DNA of 64,000 nucleotides from Streptomyces sp. NBC_01237 (GCF_035917275.1 NZ_CP108510.1:124001-188000); one strand, 5' to 3'. Positions 36,241 to 44,659 are shown, counted from the first letter of the stretch. Made by a program: numbers and translations. Notes: generated by a model not told the origin, from the letters alone.

Positions 36241-36762
36241 TCAGCGGGCTGTTCCCGTCGATCGCGGATATCGCGGTGCTGTGTCGGTCGACGTGAACGA
36301 TGAGGCGGTACGGGTGGAGGCCCGGTGCACGATGCTGACACGGCGGTCCGACCGGTGGACCAAGCGGCTACGGGCGGCCTCGCGCCTGCTGGCCGGGCGG
36401 GGTCGGGCGGGCGCGCACCCCATGCCGTCATCGCTGGCCTCACCCCGCCCCGTAGCTCCGACGTTCGTCCAAGGACACGTCAACACCCACAGCCGGTACG
36501 TCGGCAGGCGGTGTGGCCGTCGGACAGATACGGCTGATCGGCGGCTGCCCGGCAATGGGGCGCTGTGGGTATCGGCGCGTGCTTCCTCGGCCAGAGCGAG
36601 CGCCTCGTCCATCCGGGACTCCGCAGCTGCCGCGGTCTTCAGCTCGGCGTCCGTGATCGGTTCGCCGTGCCACAGGAGCGTGACCCCGTGTTCGGGGCAC
36701 CGGGCCATGCCGTCGGTCTCGATCGCGAAGTCGTGGACACCTCCGCTGTGGTGGCACTTCAC
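36241..36762 (-). CDS. Small protein with CxxH-like start, fourth gene of an operon
   Basis: The conserved part is the first 60-70 residues: V-K-C-H-H-S-G-G-V-H-D-F-A-I-E-T-D-G-M-A-R-C, then E-H-G-V-T-L-L-W-H-G-E-P-I-T-D-A-E-L. Such proteins accompany XRE regulators in actinomycete genomes and are of unknown role. The tail after about residue 75 is arginine-rich and may not be native; a frameshift or an earlier end is possible. The GTG start overlaps the previous gene's stop by 4 nt. Confidence 0.5.
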   Translation of the reverse strand: MKCHHSGGVHDFAIETDGMARCPEHGVTLLWHGEPITDAELKTAAAAESRMDEALALAEEARADTHSAPLPGSRRSAVSVRRPHRLPTYRLWVLTCPWTNVGATGRGEASDDGMGCAPARPRPASRREAARSRLVHRSDRRVSIVHRASTRTASSFTSTDTAPRYPRSTGTAR

Positions 36763-36938
36763 TCGTCGTCCCTCCGGATGCGGTGCGGGGTGGTGGTCTG
36801 GTTGTTCGGCCATTCCCTGCGGTCGCCGGGAGCGCGCCAGTCGTAGTGGGGGCCGGTGTGGCCGGGGGGCTGGGTGCACCGGGCGTACGTGCCGGGGTTC
36901 TCGGCCCAGCAGTACCCGTACCCGATGGGCGTGTTCAT
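36759..36938 (-). CDS. Small Cys/His protein, third gene of an operon
   Basis: 59 residues: Y-G-Y-C-W-A-E-N-P-G-T-Y-A-R-C-T-Q-P-P-G then H-T-G-P-H-Y-D-W-R. Two Cys and two His residues in this order could bind one zinc. ATG 36938 overlaps the preceding stop by 4 nt (ATGA), and its own stop overlaps the next start likewise. The tight coupling suggests that all four small genes are made together. Confidence 0.65.
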   Translation of the reverse strand: MNTPIGYGYCWAENPGTYARCTQPPGHTGPHYDWRAPGDRREWPNNQTTTPHRIRRDDE

Positions 36939-37090
36939 CGGCGTGCTTCCCGCCAGGCGCGGCCGAGCCGCGCGGCGGTCGCGCACTGTGCCCCCGTACG
37001 GCAGGCGTCGCACGCCAGGGTGTGCCCGAGGTACGCCAGATACGCGCGCTCCGGGGGCTGGTACGCGATCCGCTGCCGCGGCGGTGCCAT
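36935..37090 (-). CDS. Small Cys protein, second gene of an operon
   Basis: 51 residues: R-Q-R-I-A-Y-Q-P-P-E-R-A-Y-L-A-Y-L-G-H, then C-D-A-C-R-T-G-A-Q-C. The CxxC and third Cys hint at metal binding. Start ATG 37090 overlaps the preceding stop by 1 nt; the stop overlaps the next start by 4 nt. No enzymatic motif. Confidence 0.65.
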   Translation of the reverse strand: MAPPRQRIAYQPPERAYLAYLGHTLACDACRTGAQCATAARLGRAWREARR

Positions 37091-37302
37091 CACCGGGCCG
37101 CCCTCCGCCTCGAGCACGCCAGGGCATCCACACACTCACGGGGGAACCACGCGTACGCGGCACCGGTGGCGGGGGTGACGCGCTGCTCACCGAGGTCAAC
37201 GCCCAATTCGGTGCCGAGCGGTGCACGGCACCACACGCAATGCCAACCACGCTGCTGCTGTTCCGACAGTGCGCTGACTGGCGGTAGATACTTCACGGTC
37301 AT
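37090..37302 (-). CDS. Small zinc-ribbon-like protein, first gene of an operon
   Basis: 70 residues: W-H-C-V-W-C-R-A-P-L-G (CxxC), later E-C-V-D-A-L-A-C. GGGGACCGCG precedes ATG 37302. It is divergent from the XRE regulator gene at 37402, and the roughly 100-bp gap contains a 23-bp inverted repeat. As the first of four overlapping small genes it probably defines a regulated operon; function unknown. Confidence 0.65.
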   Translation of the reverse strand: MTVKYLPPVSALSEQQQRGWHCVWCRAPLGTELGVDLGEQRVTPATGAAYAWFPRECVDALACSRRRAAR

Positions 37303-37363
37303 CGCGGTCCCCGTCGGTTGGCGATCTGCTGTCCCTGCACGGTAGGGCGCGGTACAACAAGGG

Positions 37364-37386
37364 AGGGCACGCAAAGTGCGTGCCCT
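37364..37386. promoter_or_regulatory. Operator-like inverted repeat
   Basis: AGGGCACGCA-AAG-TGCGTGCCCT, perfect 10-bp arms with a 3-nt spacer, lies between the divergent small-gene operon and the XRE gene. It is a likely binding site for the XRE protein, or an mRNA hairpin 15 nt before its start. Confidence 0.6.
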
Positions 37387-37401
37387 GTTCGGAGGCGGTC
37401 C

Positions 37402-38616
37402 GTGGACACTGGACGCATCGGCCGCCGCATCGCCTATTGGCGTGAGCGGCGCGGCTTCACCCAGGCCGACTTCGGTCGGCTCATGGGGCAGACCCGCAGG
37501 TGGGTACAGGACCTGGAAGGCGGCCAACGCCAGCAGGACCCGCGCATCTCGGTGCTCATCAGAGCGGCCGACGTCCTGCGCGTCCCCCTGGAGCACTTCT
37601 TGACCGACGGCCCCTCAGCAGCGCCCTCAGCATCGACACCCCCCAGTGAGACGCTGGCAGTCATCGACGTGCTGTACCAGGCGGACTCCGGTGACAAGGC
37701 CCCGCCGTCGCCAGCCGAACTCAGGCGGCGGCTGACGTACTGCTGCGAAGCGTTTCAGGCGTGCCACTTCGGGGCGCTCGGGCGGGACCTTCCTGCCCTG
37801 ATCGTCGGGTCCGGGCGCGCTGCGGCACAGGCCGGAGCCGAGTCATGGGAAGCGCATGTCCTGCACTCGCGCGTCCTCCAGCTCGCGGCGTCCTTCCTGC
37901 ACAAGTACGGGCAGGCGACGGCCGTACAGGCGGCGGTCGTCGCTGACCGCGCCTTGGCCGCCGCCGACCGGTCCGGCGACGCGGTCGCCATCGGCGCCGC
38001 GTCCCGTCGGGTCGCCAAATCCCTTGCACACCAGGACCGTCCCACAGCAGCTGTTGACTTCGCCGTCGGCGCCGCGCGCCGCCTTCGTTGCGGCCTTGCA
38101 GCGGCTGGGCCGCTGGGCCTGTCCACTCTCGGAATGCTGTACCTCGCGGCCGCCGTGGCCGCGTCCGCCCTGGACCGCACACCGGCCCGCGTGGAAACCG
38201 CCGGCGACCACCTTGACCAGGCCGCCGAAGTCGCCGACCAACAGGGCGCAGACCTGAATCAGGACTGGACGAACTTCGGACCCACGAACGTCGGGCTGCA
38301 CCGGATCGACGTCCTGACCCGTTTCGAGGACGGCTGGTCAGCCCTGGACGCCGCCGAGGACATGGACGACACTGCGGTCCGCAGCCTCGCGCCCGAGCGC
38401 CGGGCCCAGCACCTCATCACGGTGGCACGCGCTCAGCTCCTGACACGGAAGAAGGAAGCGGCGGCAGCGTCCCTCGTGGAGGCGTCGCGATTGGCCCCGG
38501 AGGAGTTCAAGGGCAGGCCCAGCACCGTTTCTCTGGTGAAGGAAGTAGTCGGAGCGATGCCCGTTCCACCGGGAGACTTGCGTGCGCTGGCGGTGCAATG
38601 TGGACTCCACGCATGA
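37402..38616 (+). CDS. XRE-family regulator with TPR-like C-terminus
   Basis: 404 residues. An XRE helix-turn-helix is at the N-terminus (R-R-G-F-T-Q-A-D-F-G-R-L-M-G-Q-T then W-V-Q-D-L-E-G-G-Q-R-Q). After a linker with P-S-E-T-L, the remaining 290 residues are helical repeats resembling tetratricopeptides (A-V-V-A-D-R-A-L-A-A-A-D-R-S-G-D-A). GTG 37402 has GGAGG 6 nt upstream. Its stop overlaps the flavoprotein start (ATGA). The pair is common in actinomycetes; the signal sensed is unknown. Confidence 0.85.
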   Translation: MDTGRIGRRIAYWRERRGFTQADFGRLMGQTRRWVQDLEGGQRQQDPRISVLIRAADVLRVPLEHFLTDGPSAAPSASTPPSETLAVIDVLYQADSGDKAPPSPAELRRRLTYCCEAFQACHFGALGRDLPALIVGSGRAAAQAGAESWEAHVLHSRVLQLAASFLHKYGQATAVQAAVVADRALAAADRSGDAVAIGAASRRVAKSLAHQDRPTAAVDFAVGAARRLRCGLAAAGPLGLSTLGMLYLAAAVAASALDRTPARVETAGDHLDQAAEVADQQGADLNQDWTNFGPTNVGLHRIDVLTRFEDGWSALDAAEDMDDTAVRSLAPERRAQHLITVARAQLLTRKKEAAAASLVEASRLAPEEFKGRPSTVSLVKEVVGAMPVPPGDLRALAVQCGLHA

Positions 38617-39158
38617 CCCACGTCCTGTACCTCATCGCCTGCGCGGCCGGACCCACCCAGTACGTCGACGAAGGCATCCGCCAAGCACAGGCTCGTGGCT
38701 GGGACACCTGTCTCGTCCTGACCCCGTCCGCCGCCCGCTGGTGGGACCCGCGCATCGGCGAGTTGGAGGAGCTGACCGGGCATCGGATCCGCTCGCAGTA
38801 CAAGCTGCCCGGCGAGATGGACTCACTACCGAAGGCGGACGCCATGCTCGTCGCCCCGCTGTCCTGCACCAGCCTCAACAAGTGGGGCAACGGCATCTCC
38901 GACACGCTTGCGTTGGGGCTGCCCTCGGAGGGCGTACACATGGGCGTGCCAGTGACAGCGATGCCGTACTTCAACCGCGCGCAGGGCGCTCAGCCTGCCG
39001 TGGCCCGCAGCATCGCGGACCTCCGGGCACAGGGCGTGACCTTCCTCGACGGTCCTTCCGGGTACGAGCCACACCCACCGAAGCAGGGCGACCCGCGGTC
39101 TTTCCCTTGGCACGCCGCGCTGGACGCGATCGAGTCGTCGGCTGGGGACGCACCGTAA
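38613..39158 (+). CDS. Flavoprotein
   Basis: 181 residues of the flavoprotein/PPC-decarboxylase-like family: a Rossmann-type start V-L-Y-L-I-A-C-A-A-G, L-V-L-T-P-S-A-A-R-W, and the A-P-L-S-C-T-S-L-N-K-W-G-N-G segment that binds FMN. Family members carry FMN and act in cofactor or peptide decarboxylation, but this subgroup is coupled to XRE regulators and its reaction is unknown. ATG 38613 overlaps the upstream stop by 4 nt. Confidence 0.85.
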   Translation: MTHVLYLIACAAGPTQYVDEGIRQAQARGWDTCLVLTPSAARWWDPRIGELEELTGHRIRSQYKLPGEMDSLPKADAMLVAPLSCTSLNKWGNGISDTLALGLPSEGVHMGVPVTAMPYFNRAQGAQPAVARSIADLRAQGVTFLDGPSGYEPHPPKQGDPRSFPWHAALDAIESSAGDAP

Positions 39159-39205
39159 GATCCAAGCCCGTGACACACAGCTAACTAGGCTAACCCTTAG
39201 GCGAG

Positions 39206-39466
39206 TTGGAGCGCACCGCCTGGGCCGAGCAGCAGGACGGCCGCCTCACCGTGGCAACGGCGGCAACCGCCGCACAGCAAGCCATCGCCGACCACGCTCA
39301 GACCACCGGGCAGGACCGGCACAAGGCCGAGGCAGCGCTGGAGAAGGCCGTACGGCACTCCGTGCCCCCCAGAGGATGCCTGCCCCCCCCGGACGCACGA
39401 ACGGGCCCCCTCCGCCCGAAGGCGAAGAGGGGCAACCCCTCAGAGCGGGAGCCACGCTGTGTGTGA
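39206..39466 (+). pseudogene. Fragment of a small helical protein
   Basis: From TTG 39206 the first 50 residues (A-E-Q-Q-D-G-R-L-T-V-A-T-A-A-T-A-A, then H-A-Q-T-T-G-Q-D-R-H-K-A-E-A-A-L) look like a genuine helical protein of the kind found on Streptomyces mobile elements. After about 39360 the sequence turns into Pro/Arg-rich noise and runs up to the CRISPR array. There is no ribosome-binding site. Likely truncated. Confidence 0.4.
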
Positions 39467-39486
39467 CGTCCAGCGCGACGTGATCC

Positions 39487-39637
39487 GGAGACCGTTCCCG
39501 CAGTGCGGGGACCGTTTGCCCTTGGCGCCGTACACGTAGGCGAGGCCGGGTCCACCCCCGCGCGTGCGGGGACCATCAGGACGCCGACCTTGCCGTCCTT
39601 GAGGCCCCGGGTCCACCCCCGCGCGTGCGGGGACCAT
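39487..39637 (-). CRISPR. Orphan type I-E CRISPR array with two spacers
   Basis: Three 29-bp repeats at 39487, 39548 and 39609 (exact 61-bp period) with two 32-bp spacers (39516-39547 and 39577-39608). The last two repeats are identical and have the GTCCCCGC-n4-GCGGGG type hairpin on the minus strand, typical of type I-E in Streptomyces. The repeat at 39487 differs at about nine positions; as the leader-distal copy it is expected to be degenerate, which places the leader to the right. No cas gene lies in the window. Confidence 0.9.
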
Positions 39638-39890
39638 AGTTCCTGAGCTGCGGCTTTACACGCCCCGGCCATGAGGATCCGTGACTCTCATCGGCTCGGA
39701 GATCTCGCCCGTCATCATGAGGCGCGTTGGCCCGGGGAGTTGACTGGTGGGTGAGACAGCAGGCCGTTGTGCGGACGGGCCTGATGCGACATGACCGCGC
39801 GGACCTCTTTGATCTTCACCCCCCAGACAACTCGCACGGCCTTCTCATGCCGCCCGGCATGGCCAAGGTCAATCGCGAGGCGGCCCGTGA

Positions 39891-40271
39891 CTACGTCAGG
39901 ACGAGAGGCACGGTGATGGTGAGGTGTCCGTCGGTGGTCGGCAGGGCGGCGGCAGGAGCGTTCATACGAGCTGCGAGGTGGCCGATCACCCGGCCGGTCA
40001 GTTCCTCGTCCCACTCCGCCGTGCCTTCCGGCGGCAGGCGCATCTCCTCCCTGGCAGGCGGGTTGTCGCCGAGATAGCGCGCGGTGTCCATGTTGACGAC
40101 CCAACAGGCCACTGCGATCTTCACCTGCCCGGGTGCCGCCCACTGCGCCCGTATGTGGGCGCACATGGTGAAGTCGTCCCCGCCGTATGTGACCGTCGTG
40201 GAGAACGACCCGCCACGGGGGTACTGCCGTGCCAGCTTGAGTACTGCTGGTTCCACAACGGCTCGCGCCAT
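39891..40271 (-). CDS. Hypothetical protein
   Basis: 126 residues, no family recognised. Notable stretches: V-L-K-L-A-R-Q-Y-P-R-G-G-S-F, then V-A-C-W-V-V-N-M-D-T-A-R-Y-L-G-D-N-P and a C-terminal helix. ATG 40271 is chosen because TATACG (minus strand, 40278-40283) ends 6 nt upstream. It lies left of a GNAT gene on the same strand, about 180 bp away, so it may have its own promoter. Confidence 0.6.
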   Translation of the reverse strand: MARAVVEPAVLKLARQYPRGGSFSTTVTYGGDDFTMCAHIRAQWAAPGQVKIAVACWVVNMDTARYLGDNPPAREEMRLPPEGTAEWDEELTGRVIGHLAARMNAPAAALPTTDGHLTITVPLVLT

Positions 40272-40453
40272 AGGTTCCGTATACACCCTCTGCCCCCTGT
40301 CGATCCCGGCCCTCAGCATCCCAGACGGGGCCTGTGCCGGACAGATCGGCTGCCGCCCCGACCGTTTCCCCTCCGGGGGAACGCTGTGTACCTCGCGGGC
40401 ATGCGAACGGCCGACGTCGGCGGTCTCGGCTCCGGAGCTCCCGCCTGTCTCCG

Positions 40454-41026
40454 TCAACAGGCTTCTGGGGAGACCACGTTCGCCTGATGGCGGGTCAGCC
40501 GCCAGACCTGATCCTTGCCGGGTTCCGCCGGGTCGAGGCCCTCGGCGAGGCGGCGAGGGTGTTCGGTGAAGCCGAGTCGGGCGGGGACGGCTGCGCTGGC
40601 GCGGTTGGCCGGGTCGTGGACGACCTCGACGTAGTCGACGCCGGGGAGGCGGAAGGCCTGGTCGACCAGGGCGCGCGCGGCCCGGGTGGCCACGCCGCGG
40701 CCCGTGGCGGCCGGGTGCAGCCAGTAGCCGATCTCGCGGCTGTCGACCGGGCTGTCGTCACGTCGGAACAGCTGGCAGGCGCCGACGATGGCCCTGTCCA
40801 GCACGATCGCGTAGGTGAAATCCCGGCCTTCGTCCCAGGCCTCGTGGCGGCGGGTCAGGAAGTCGGCGGTCTTGGCCAGGCTGTGTTCGGCAACCCACGG
40901 TACCCATGGGCCCAGGTGCTCCAGCGACTCCTTGATGACCCCGAACAACTCCGGAAGGTCCGCTTCGCGGTCGAAACGGCGCAGTGTCATGTCGCCCAGC
41001 TCTATCACCTGCTGTGGAAAGTCCAT
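40454..41026 (-). CDS. GNAT-family acetyltransferase (RimJ/RimL-like)
   Basis: About 190 residues. N-terminal M-T-L-R-R-F-D-R-E-A-D-L-P-E-L, then Y-A-I-V-L-D-R-A-I-V-G-A-C and the acetyl-CoA loop G-R-G-V-A-T-R-A-A-R-A-L, followed by V-V-H-D-P-A-N-R-A-S, the classic order of RimJ/RimL-type N-acetyltransferases. Possible substrates are protein N-termini or small amines. The start is uncertain: ATG 41026 is used, but ATG 40990 or 41095 are possible. Confidence 0.85.
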   Translation of the reverse strand: MDFPQQVIELGDMTLRRFDREADLPELFGVIKESLEHLGPWVPWVAEHSLAKTADFLTRRHEAWDEGRDFTYAIVLDRAIVGACQLFRRDDSPVDSREIGYWLHPAATGRGVATRAARALVDQAFRLPGVDYVEVVHDPANRASAAVPARLGFTEHPRRLAEGLDPAEPGKDQVWRLTRHQANVVSPEAC

Positions 41027-41311
41027 ACGCGGAGGATCGGCCCCGGTCGCCATCAGCGGCAACGAGATTTCGAACTCCGAGGGTCCCTCGGCCATGGCGC
41101 CCTGTGACGTTGTCGGTGGCGGCAAGGGTGCGCTGCGGGTCACGGCAGACGAGTACGACGCTTCTGCCGACTCCATCAGGTGACGTCATGTCACCAGAGC
41201 CGGGCCCCAGCAGAGCCGTCCATGGGGGGACGTGCTCGATCCCTCGCTGTGAGCGGCGGAGAGAGGTCGGCCGCCGGCGTTCGGGACAGGTGCCCGTAAG
41301 ATCACGTACTC

Positions 41312-41986
41312 ATGGACGCACGCGCGGGAATCGAGATGATCGCGATCCCTCCGGGGCGGATCACGCTGTCGGACCGACGGACGCAGCGCAGTTGGCCGGT
41401 CGAACTCGCGCCCTACCGGCTCGCCACGTTCCCGACCACACAGGCGCTGTACGCGGAGATCACCGGTCAACGGCCGAGCACCGCCGATGGCGACAGGCTG
41501 CCCGTCGAGGGTGTCTCCTGGTGGGCCGCCCTCCGGTTCTGCAACGCGCTGTCCCGACGCGAGGGGTTCGTACCCGTCTACCACCTGCATGCCGACGGCG
41601 AAGGTGTCGAGTGGGACGCATCCGCCGACGGGTACCGGCTGCCGACCGAAGCCGAGTGGGAGCATGCCTGCCGTGCCGGTACGACCGGCCCGCATTACGG
41701 CCCGCTCGACGAGATCGCCTGGTACCGGGGCAACTCGCAGGAGCGCATCCACGACGTGGGCGGCAAGCGGCCCAACCCGTGGGGCCTTCACGACATGCTC
41801 GGCAACGTCTGGAACTGGTGCTGGGACATCTATGACGCGGAGGTCTACGGCAGCTACCGGGTGCTGCGCGGCGGCGGCTGGTTCGACGAGCACTGGAGCT
41901 GCAGGGCCTCCGCGCGGCGCCGCAGTCATCCGAGCTTCCAGGTCGACGACGTGGGGTTCCGCGTCGCGCGCTCCGTCACGGGCTGA
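41312..41986 (+). CDS. Formylglycine-generating-enzyme (SUMF1) family protein
   Basis: 224 residues. The FGE-sulfatase fold is visible: P-V-E-G-V-S-W-W-A-A-L-R-F-C-N-A-L-S-R-R-E-G, D-G-Y-R-L-P-T-E-A-E-W-E-H-A-C-R-A-G, and V-G-G-K-R-P-N-P-W-G-L-H-D-M-L-G-N-V-W. True FGE converts a sulfatase Cys to formylglycine with copper-binding Cys pairs; here those C-terminal cysteines are not obvious, so this may be an ergothioneine- or other FGE-like relative. Short: about 60 residues less than typical. TAAGAT lies 9 nt upstream of the ATG. Confidence 0.8.
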   Translation: MDARAGIEMIAIPPGRITLSDRRTQRSWPVELAPYRLATFPTTQALYAEITGQRPSTADGDRLPVEGVSWWAALRFCNALSRREGFVPVYHLHADGEGVEWDASADGYRLPTEAEWEHACRAGTTGPHYGPLDEIAWYRGNSQERIHDVGGKRPNPWGLHDMLGNVWNWCWDIYDAEVYGSYRVLRGGGWFDEHWSCRASARRRSHPSFQVDDVGFRVARSVTG

Positions 41987-42300
41987 TCCGCGTCGTGGGC
42001 GATGACCGCCTCGATGGGGCGGGGTACCCAGCATCTGAAGGACTCGGGTCGAAGCAGCCCGGTCGTCACCGGAGAGGCACGTCACTTGTCACATACGGTC
42101 GATCGGTGCCCTTCCTGTCGCCGGGCCGGCTTCGTTCGCCTTCAGCAGCGGCGTGTGTCGATGAGTGTGAACAACAGTTGGCGATCAACGCGCTCGCGGA
42201 TGTTCACGGGAAATGACGGTGCTGCCGTCAGTGAGAACGTTCGCGCCGGTCGAGCGGACGAGCGGCACCTCCAAAGAAGCAGGCGCGGTAATCTCGGGCC
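41987..42300. other. Gene-less stretch with -10 element
   Basis: About 310 bp. TAATCT at 42289-42294 ends 6 nt before ATG 42301, the leaderless layout. No other element recognised. Confidence 0.45.
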
Positions 42301-43068
42301 ATGCCCGAGACATCGGTGGCGCACTTCTACGACGAACTGGCCGACGACTACCACCTGATCTATACAGACTGGGACGCGAGCATCCGTCGGCAGGGGGGCG
42401 CCCTGGACGCCCTGATCGGACAGGATCGCGCGGCGGTCCTCGACTGTTCCTGCGGCATCGGTACGCAGGCCATCGGCCTGGCACTGCGCGGACACCGCGT
42501 CACCGGGACCGACCTCAGCCCCCGCGCCGCCGCCCGCGCCGCCCGTGAGGCCGCCCGTCGGAGCCTGAACCTGCCCACGGCCGCTGCCGACATGCGACGC
42601 CTCCCGTTTCCTGACAGCCGGTTCGACACCGTCGTCTGCGCCGACAACTCGCTGCCTCATCTGCTGACTGAGCAGGACGTACGCGCCGCCCTGGCCGAGA
42701 TGCGCCGCGTGCTGCGTCCCGCCGGCCTGCTGCTGGTCAGCACACGCCACTACGACGACCTGCTGCGCGACCGCCCGGCTTCGACGCCTCCACAAGTCCA
42801 CCGGACCACCGACGACGAAGAACGAACCGTCACCTTCCAGCTCTGGAACTGGCACGGCGACGGCGAGCACTACGACCTGGAGCACTTCCAACTCCTCCCG
42901 GCAGAAGAAGAGTGGCGTGTCCAGGTCCGCCGGACCACCTACTGGGCACTCGGCCAGGACCGGCTGGCCGGCCTCGTGGCCGAGGCCGGGTTCGCCGACC
43001 CCCAGTGGCGAATGCCGCAGGAGACCGGCTTCTTCCAGCCGCTGCTCGTGGCCCGCGCCGGCGAGTAG
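42301..43068 (+). CDS. Class I SAM-dependent methyltransferase
   Basis: 255 residues. Motif I is V-L-D-C-S-C-G-I-G-T-Q (about residues 46-56), motif II G-T-D-L-S-P, and later D-T-V-V-C-A-D-N-S-L-P-H and L-R-P-A-G-L-L-L-V. The C-terminal domain resembles those of small-molecule methyltransferases (for example glycine or ubiquinone-type). The target is unknown. Leaderless start. It lies downstream of the FGE-like gene on the same strand but over 300 bp away. Confidence 0.88.
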   Translation: MPETSVAHFYDELADDYHLIYTDWDASIRRQGGALDALIGQDRAAVLDCSCGIGTQAIGLALRGHRVTGTDLSPRAAARAAREAARRSLNLPTAAADMRRLPFPDSRFDTVVCADNSLPHLLTEQDVRAALAEMRRVLRPAGLLLVSTRHYDDLLRDRPASTPPQVHRTTDDEERTVTFQLWNWHGDGEHYDLEHFQLLPAEEEWRVQVRRTTYWALGQDRLAGLVAEAGFADPQWRMPQETGFFQPLLVARAGE

Positions 43069-43486
43069 GAGATTCCGCCTCGGCGTGGGAGGGCGGGTAT
43101 CAGCGGGTCTTGGCAGGTTCCCCAGCTCGGGCTCGGTGGTGGCGAGGCGGGAGGAGCCCTGCGCTCAACGTCGCGCAGCTTCATGCTGGTGCCGTGACCA
43201 CGCCCGGTCGCCGGCCCCGGGCAGGAGGAGCCGTGGCCGCAAACGGGGTACCACCGTTGGCGCCCTCGCTCCCGGCAGGCCCGGTTCGGTCAGGAAGCGG
43301 TCCCGGCTGAGCCGTGCCGCTGTGCGTCCGAGCCGGGTTCACCGCATCGCGCCACACCGCCCCGGCCGATCGGGGCGGGCCGCGGACAGCCCGGCGTCCT
43401 GGGAGGCGATTGCGCCTCCGCGGTGGCCGGCCTCTCGCCGGTGCTCTCCGTACCCCGGTTCCGCCGGACCGAGCCACCACCGGGGC
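43069..43486. other. Gene-less stretch
   Basis: About 420 bp between convergent genes. No open frame with good coding character, no long hairpin and no repeat was noticed. Confidence 0.4.
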
Positions 43487-44659
43487 TCAGGCCCCGGCCG
43501 CTCGCCCATCGGTCGCGATCCGGCTGACCACGGCCGATGCCCGCCGGGGGTCCGCTGCCAACCACGTGCTCAGATGGTCCCGAACGGCCAGCGCGACGGA
43601 TTCGCGCACCTCGGCGTGGGCCAAGGTGCCGCGTGTGGAGCCCTCGAACTCGGGGCGGTCGAGTTTCACCGAGACGACCGCGGTGAGGCCGTCGTCGAAC
43701 CGGTCGGGTCCGGGACCGGCGTCGATCCTCGTCAGCGGTTGCCGCTCTTGTACGAAGGCGTTGACCGCTGCCGCCACTCCCTCCCGGAAGCCCACCACAT
43801 GCGGCCCCCCGCCGGGGGTGGGCACGCAGTTCGCGAAGCTCTGGATGCCGCCCGTGAAGGTGTGGCTCCACATCAGCGCGACCTCGACGGACCCGGCGAT
43901 CCGCGGATCCTCGTACGCGAAACCGAGGACGCCCGTCCCCTCGGACGTCCCGGCCCGCGCCGCGATGAAGGCGACGAAGTCCTTGGCACCGCCCGGGAAG
44001 AGGAACCGTTCCGACCGTGGCCCGCCCGCAGGGCGCCGGTCGGTCAGTGAGATGTCGAGGCCGCGGTTGAGGAAGGCCAGTGTTCTGAAGTGCTCTGCCA
44101 GCGTGTCGAACGAGCACACCGCCGTACCGAAGACGTCGGCGTCGGGCCGGAACGCGATGACGGTTCCGGTTCCCGTCGTGGGTCCCTCGGACGAGGGCGG
44201 GCCGACCGCAGCACCGCGGTCGAAGCGCTGTACCCATCGCACCCCCTCGCGCCGGACCTCTCCTGTCAGACGGCTCGACAGGGCGTTGGCGACGAAGGGC
44301 CCCATGCCGAAGAGGCCCACCTCCACAGATCGGCGGCCACCGCGCCGCGGCCCGGTGTACATCCGGGTCAGCAGCTCTTCGAGGCTGGGTTCGCCGGTGT
44401 GCCCGGCGGCCTCGACCGGAATCCCCGGCCCGTCGATGGCGACCCGCACGCAGCCGTCGGATTCCAGCGCGACGTCGACGCGGCCGGCGTGACCGGCGAG
44501 GACCTCGTTCACCGCCCAGTCGGAGACCTCGAACACCTGGTGGTGCAGCCCGCGCTCACTGGTCGATCCCACGTACATCCCCGGGCGTTTCCGGATGGCT
44601 TCCCGGCCCTCCCACACCTGAATATGGGCGGCGGCGTACGGGTTCGCGGCGTCCCTCAT
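43487..44659 (-). CDS. GyrB-like ATPase/transducer domain without TOPRIM, ATP site altered
   Basis: 390 residues aligned to the first half of GyrB: I-R-K-R-P-G-M-Y-V-G-S-T-S-E-R-G-L-H-H, the GHKL core, and the transducer ending F-E-G-S-T-R-G-T-L. The TOPRIM and tail domains are missing. In the ATP site, Glu44 (general base) is kept, but the Mg-binding Asn of the D-N-x-I-D-E motif is Trp48, the adenine-binding Asp is Ile75, and the lid reads G-L-F-G-M-G instead of G-L-H-G-V-G. ATP hydrolysis is therefore doubtful. It may be a decoy, regulator or toxin-resistance paralogue. GGGGGA precedes the ATG. Confidence 0.88.
   Translation of the reverse strand: MRDAANPYAAAHIQVWEGREAIRKRPGMYVGSTSERGLHHQVFEVSDWAVNEVLAGHAGRVDVALESDGCVRVAIDGPGIPVEAAGHTGEPSLEELLTRMYTGPRRGGRRSVEVGLFGMGPFVANALSSRLTGEVRREGVRWVQRFDRGAAVGPPSSEGPTTGTGTVIAFRPDADVFGTAVCSFDTLAEHFRTLAFLNRGLDISLTDRRPAGGPRSERFLFPGGAKDFVAFIAARAGTSEGTGVLGFAYEDPRIAGSVEVALMWSHTFTGGIQSFANCVPTPGGGPHVVGFREGVAAAVNAFVQERQPLTRIDAGPGPDRFDDGLTAVVSVKLDRPEFEGSTRGTLAHAEVRESVALAVRDHLSTWLAADPRRASAVVSRIATDGRAAGA

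Noticed and set aside
36281..37345. Plus-strand open frame opposite the four small genes
   Set aside because: The four small genes have overlapping start/stop signals and Cys motifs, whereas the opposite frame has only shadow composition.
39170..39210. Sequence CTAACTAGGCTAACCCTTAG resembling an iron box (DmdR/IdeR site)
   Set aside because: It shares the 10-bp core but only about 12 of 19 consensus positions and lies after a gene end rather than in a promoter.
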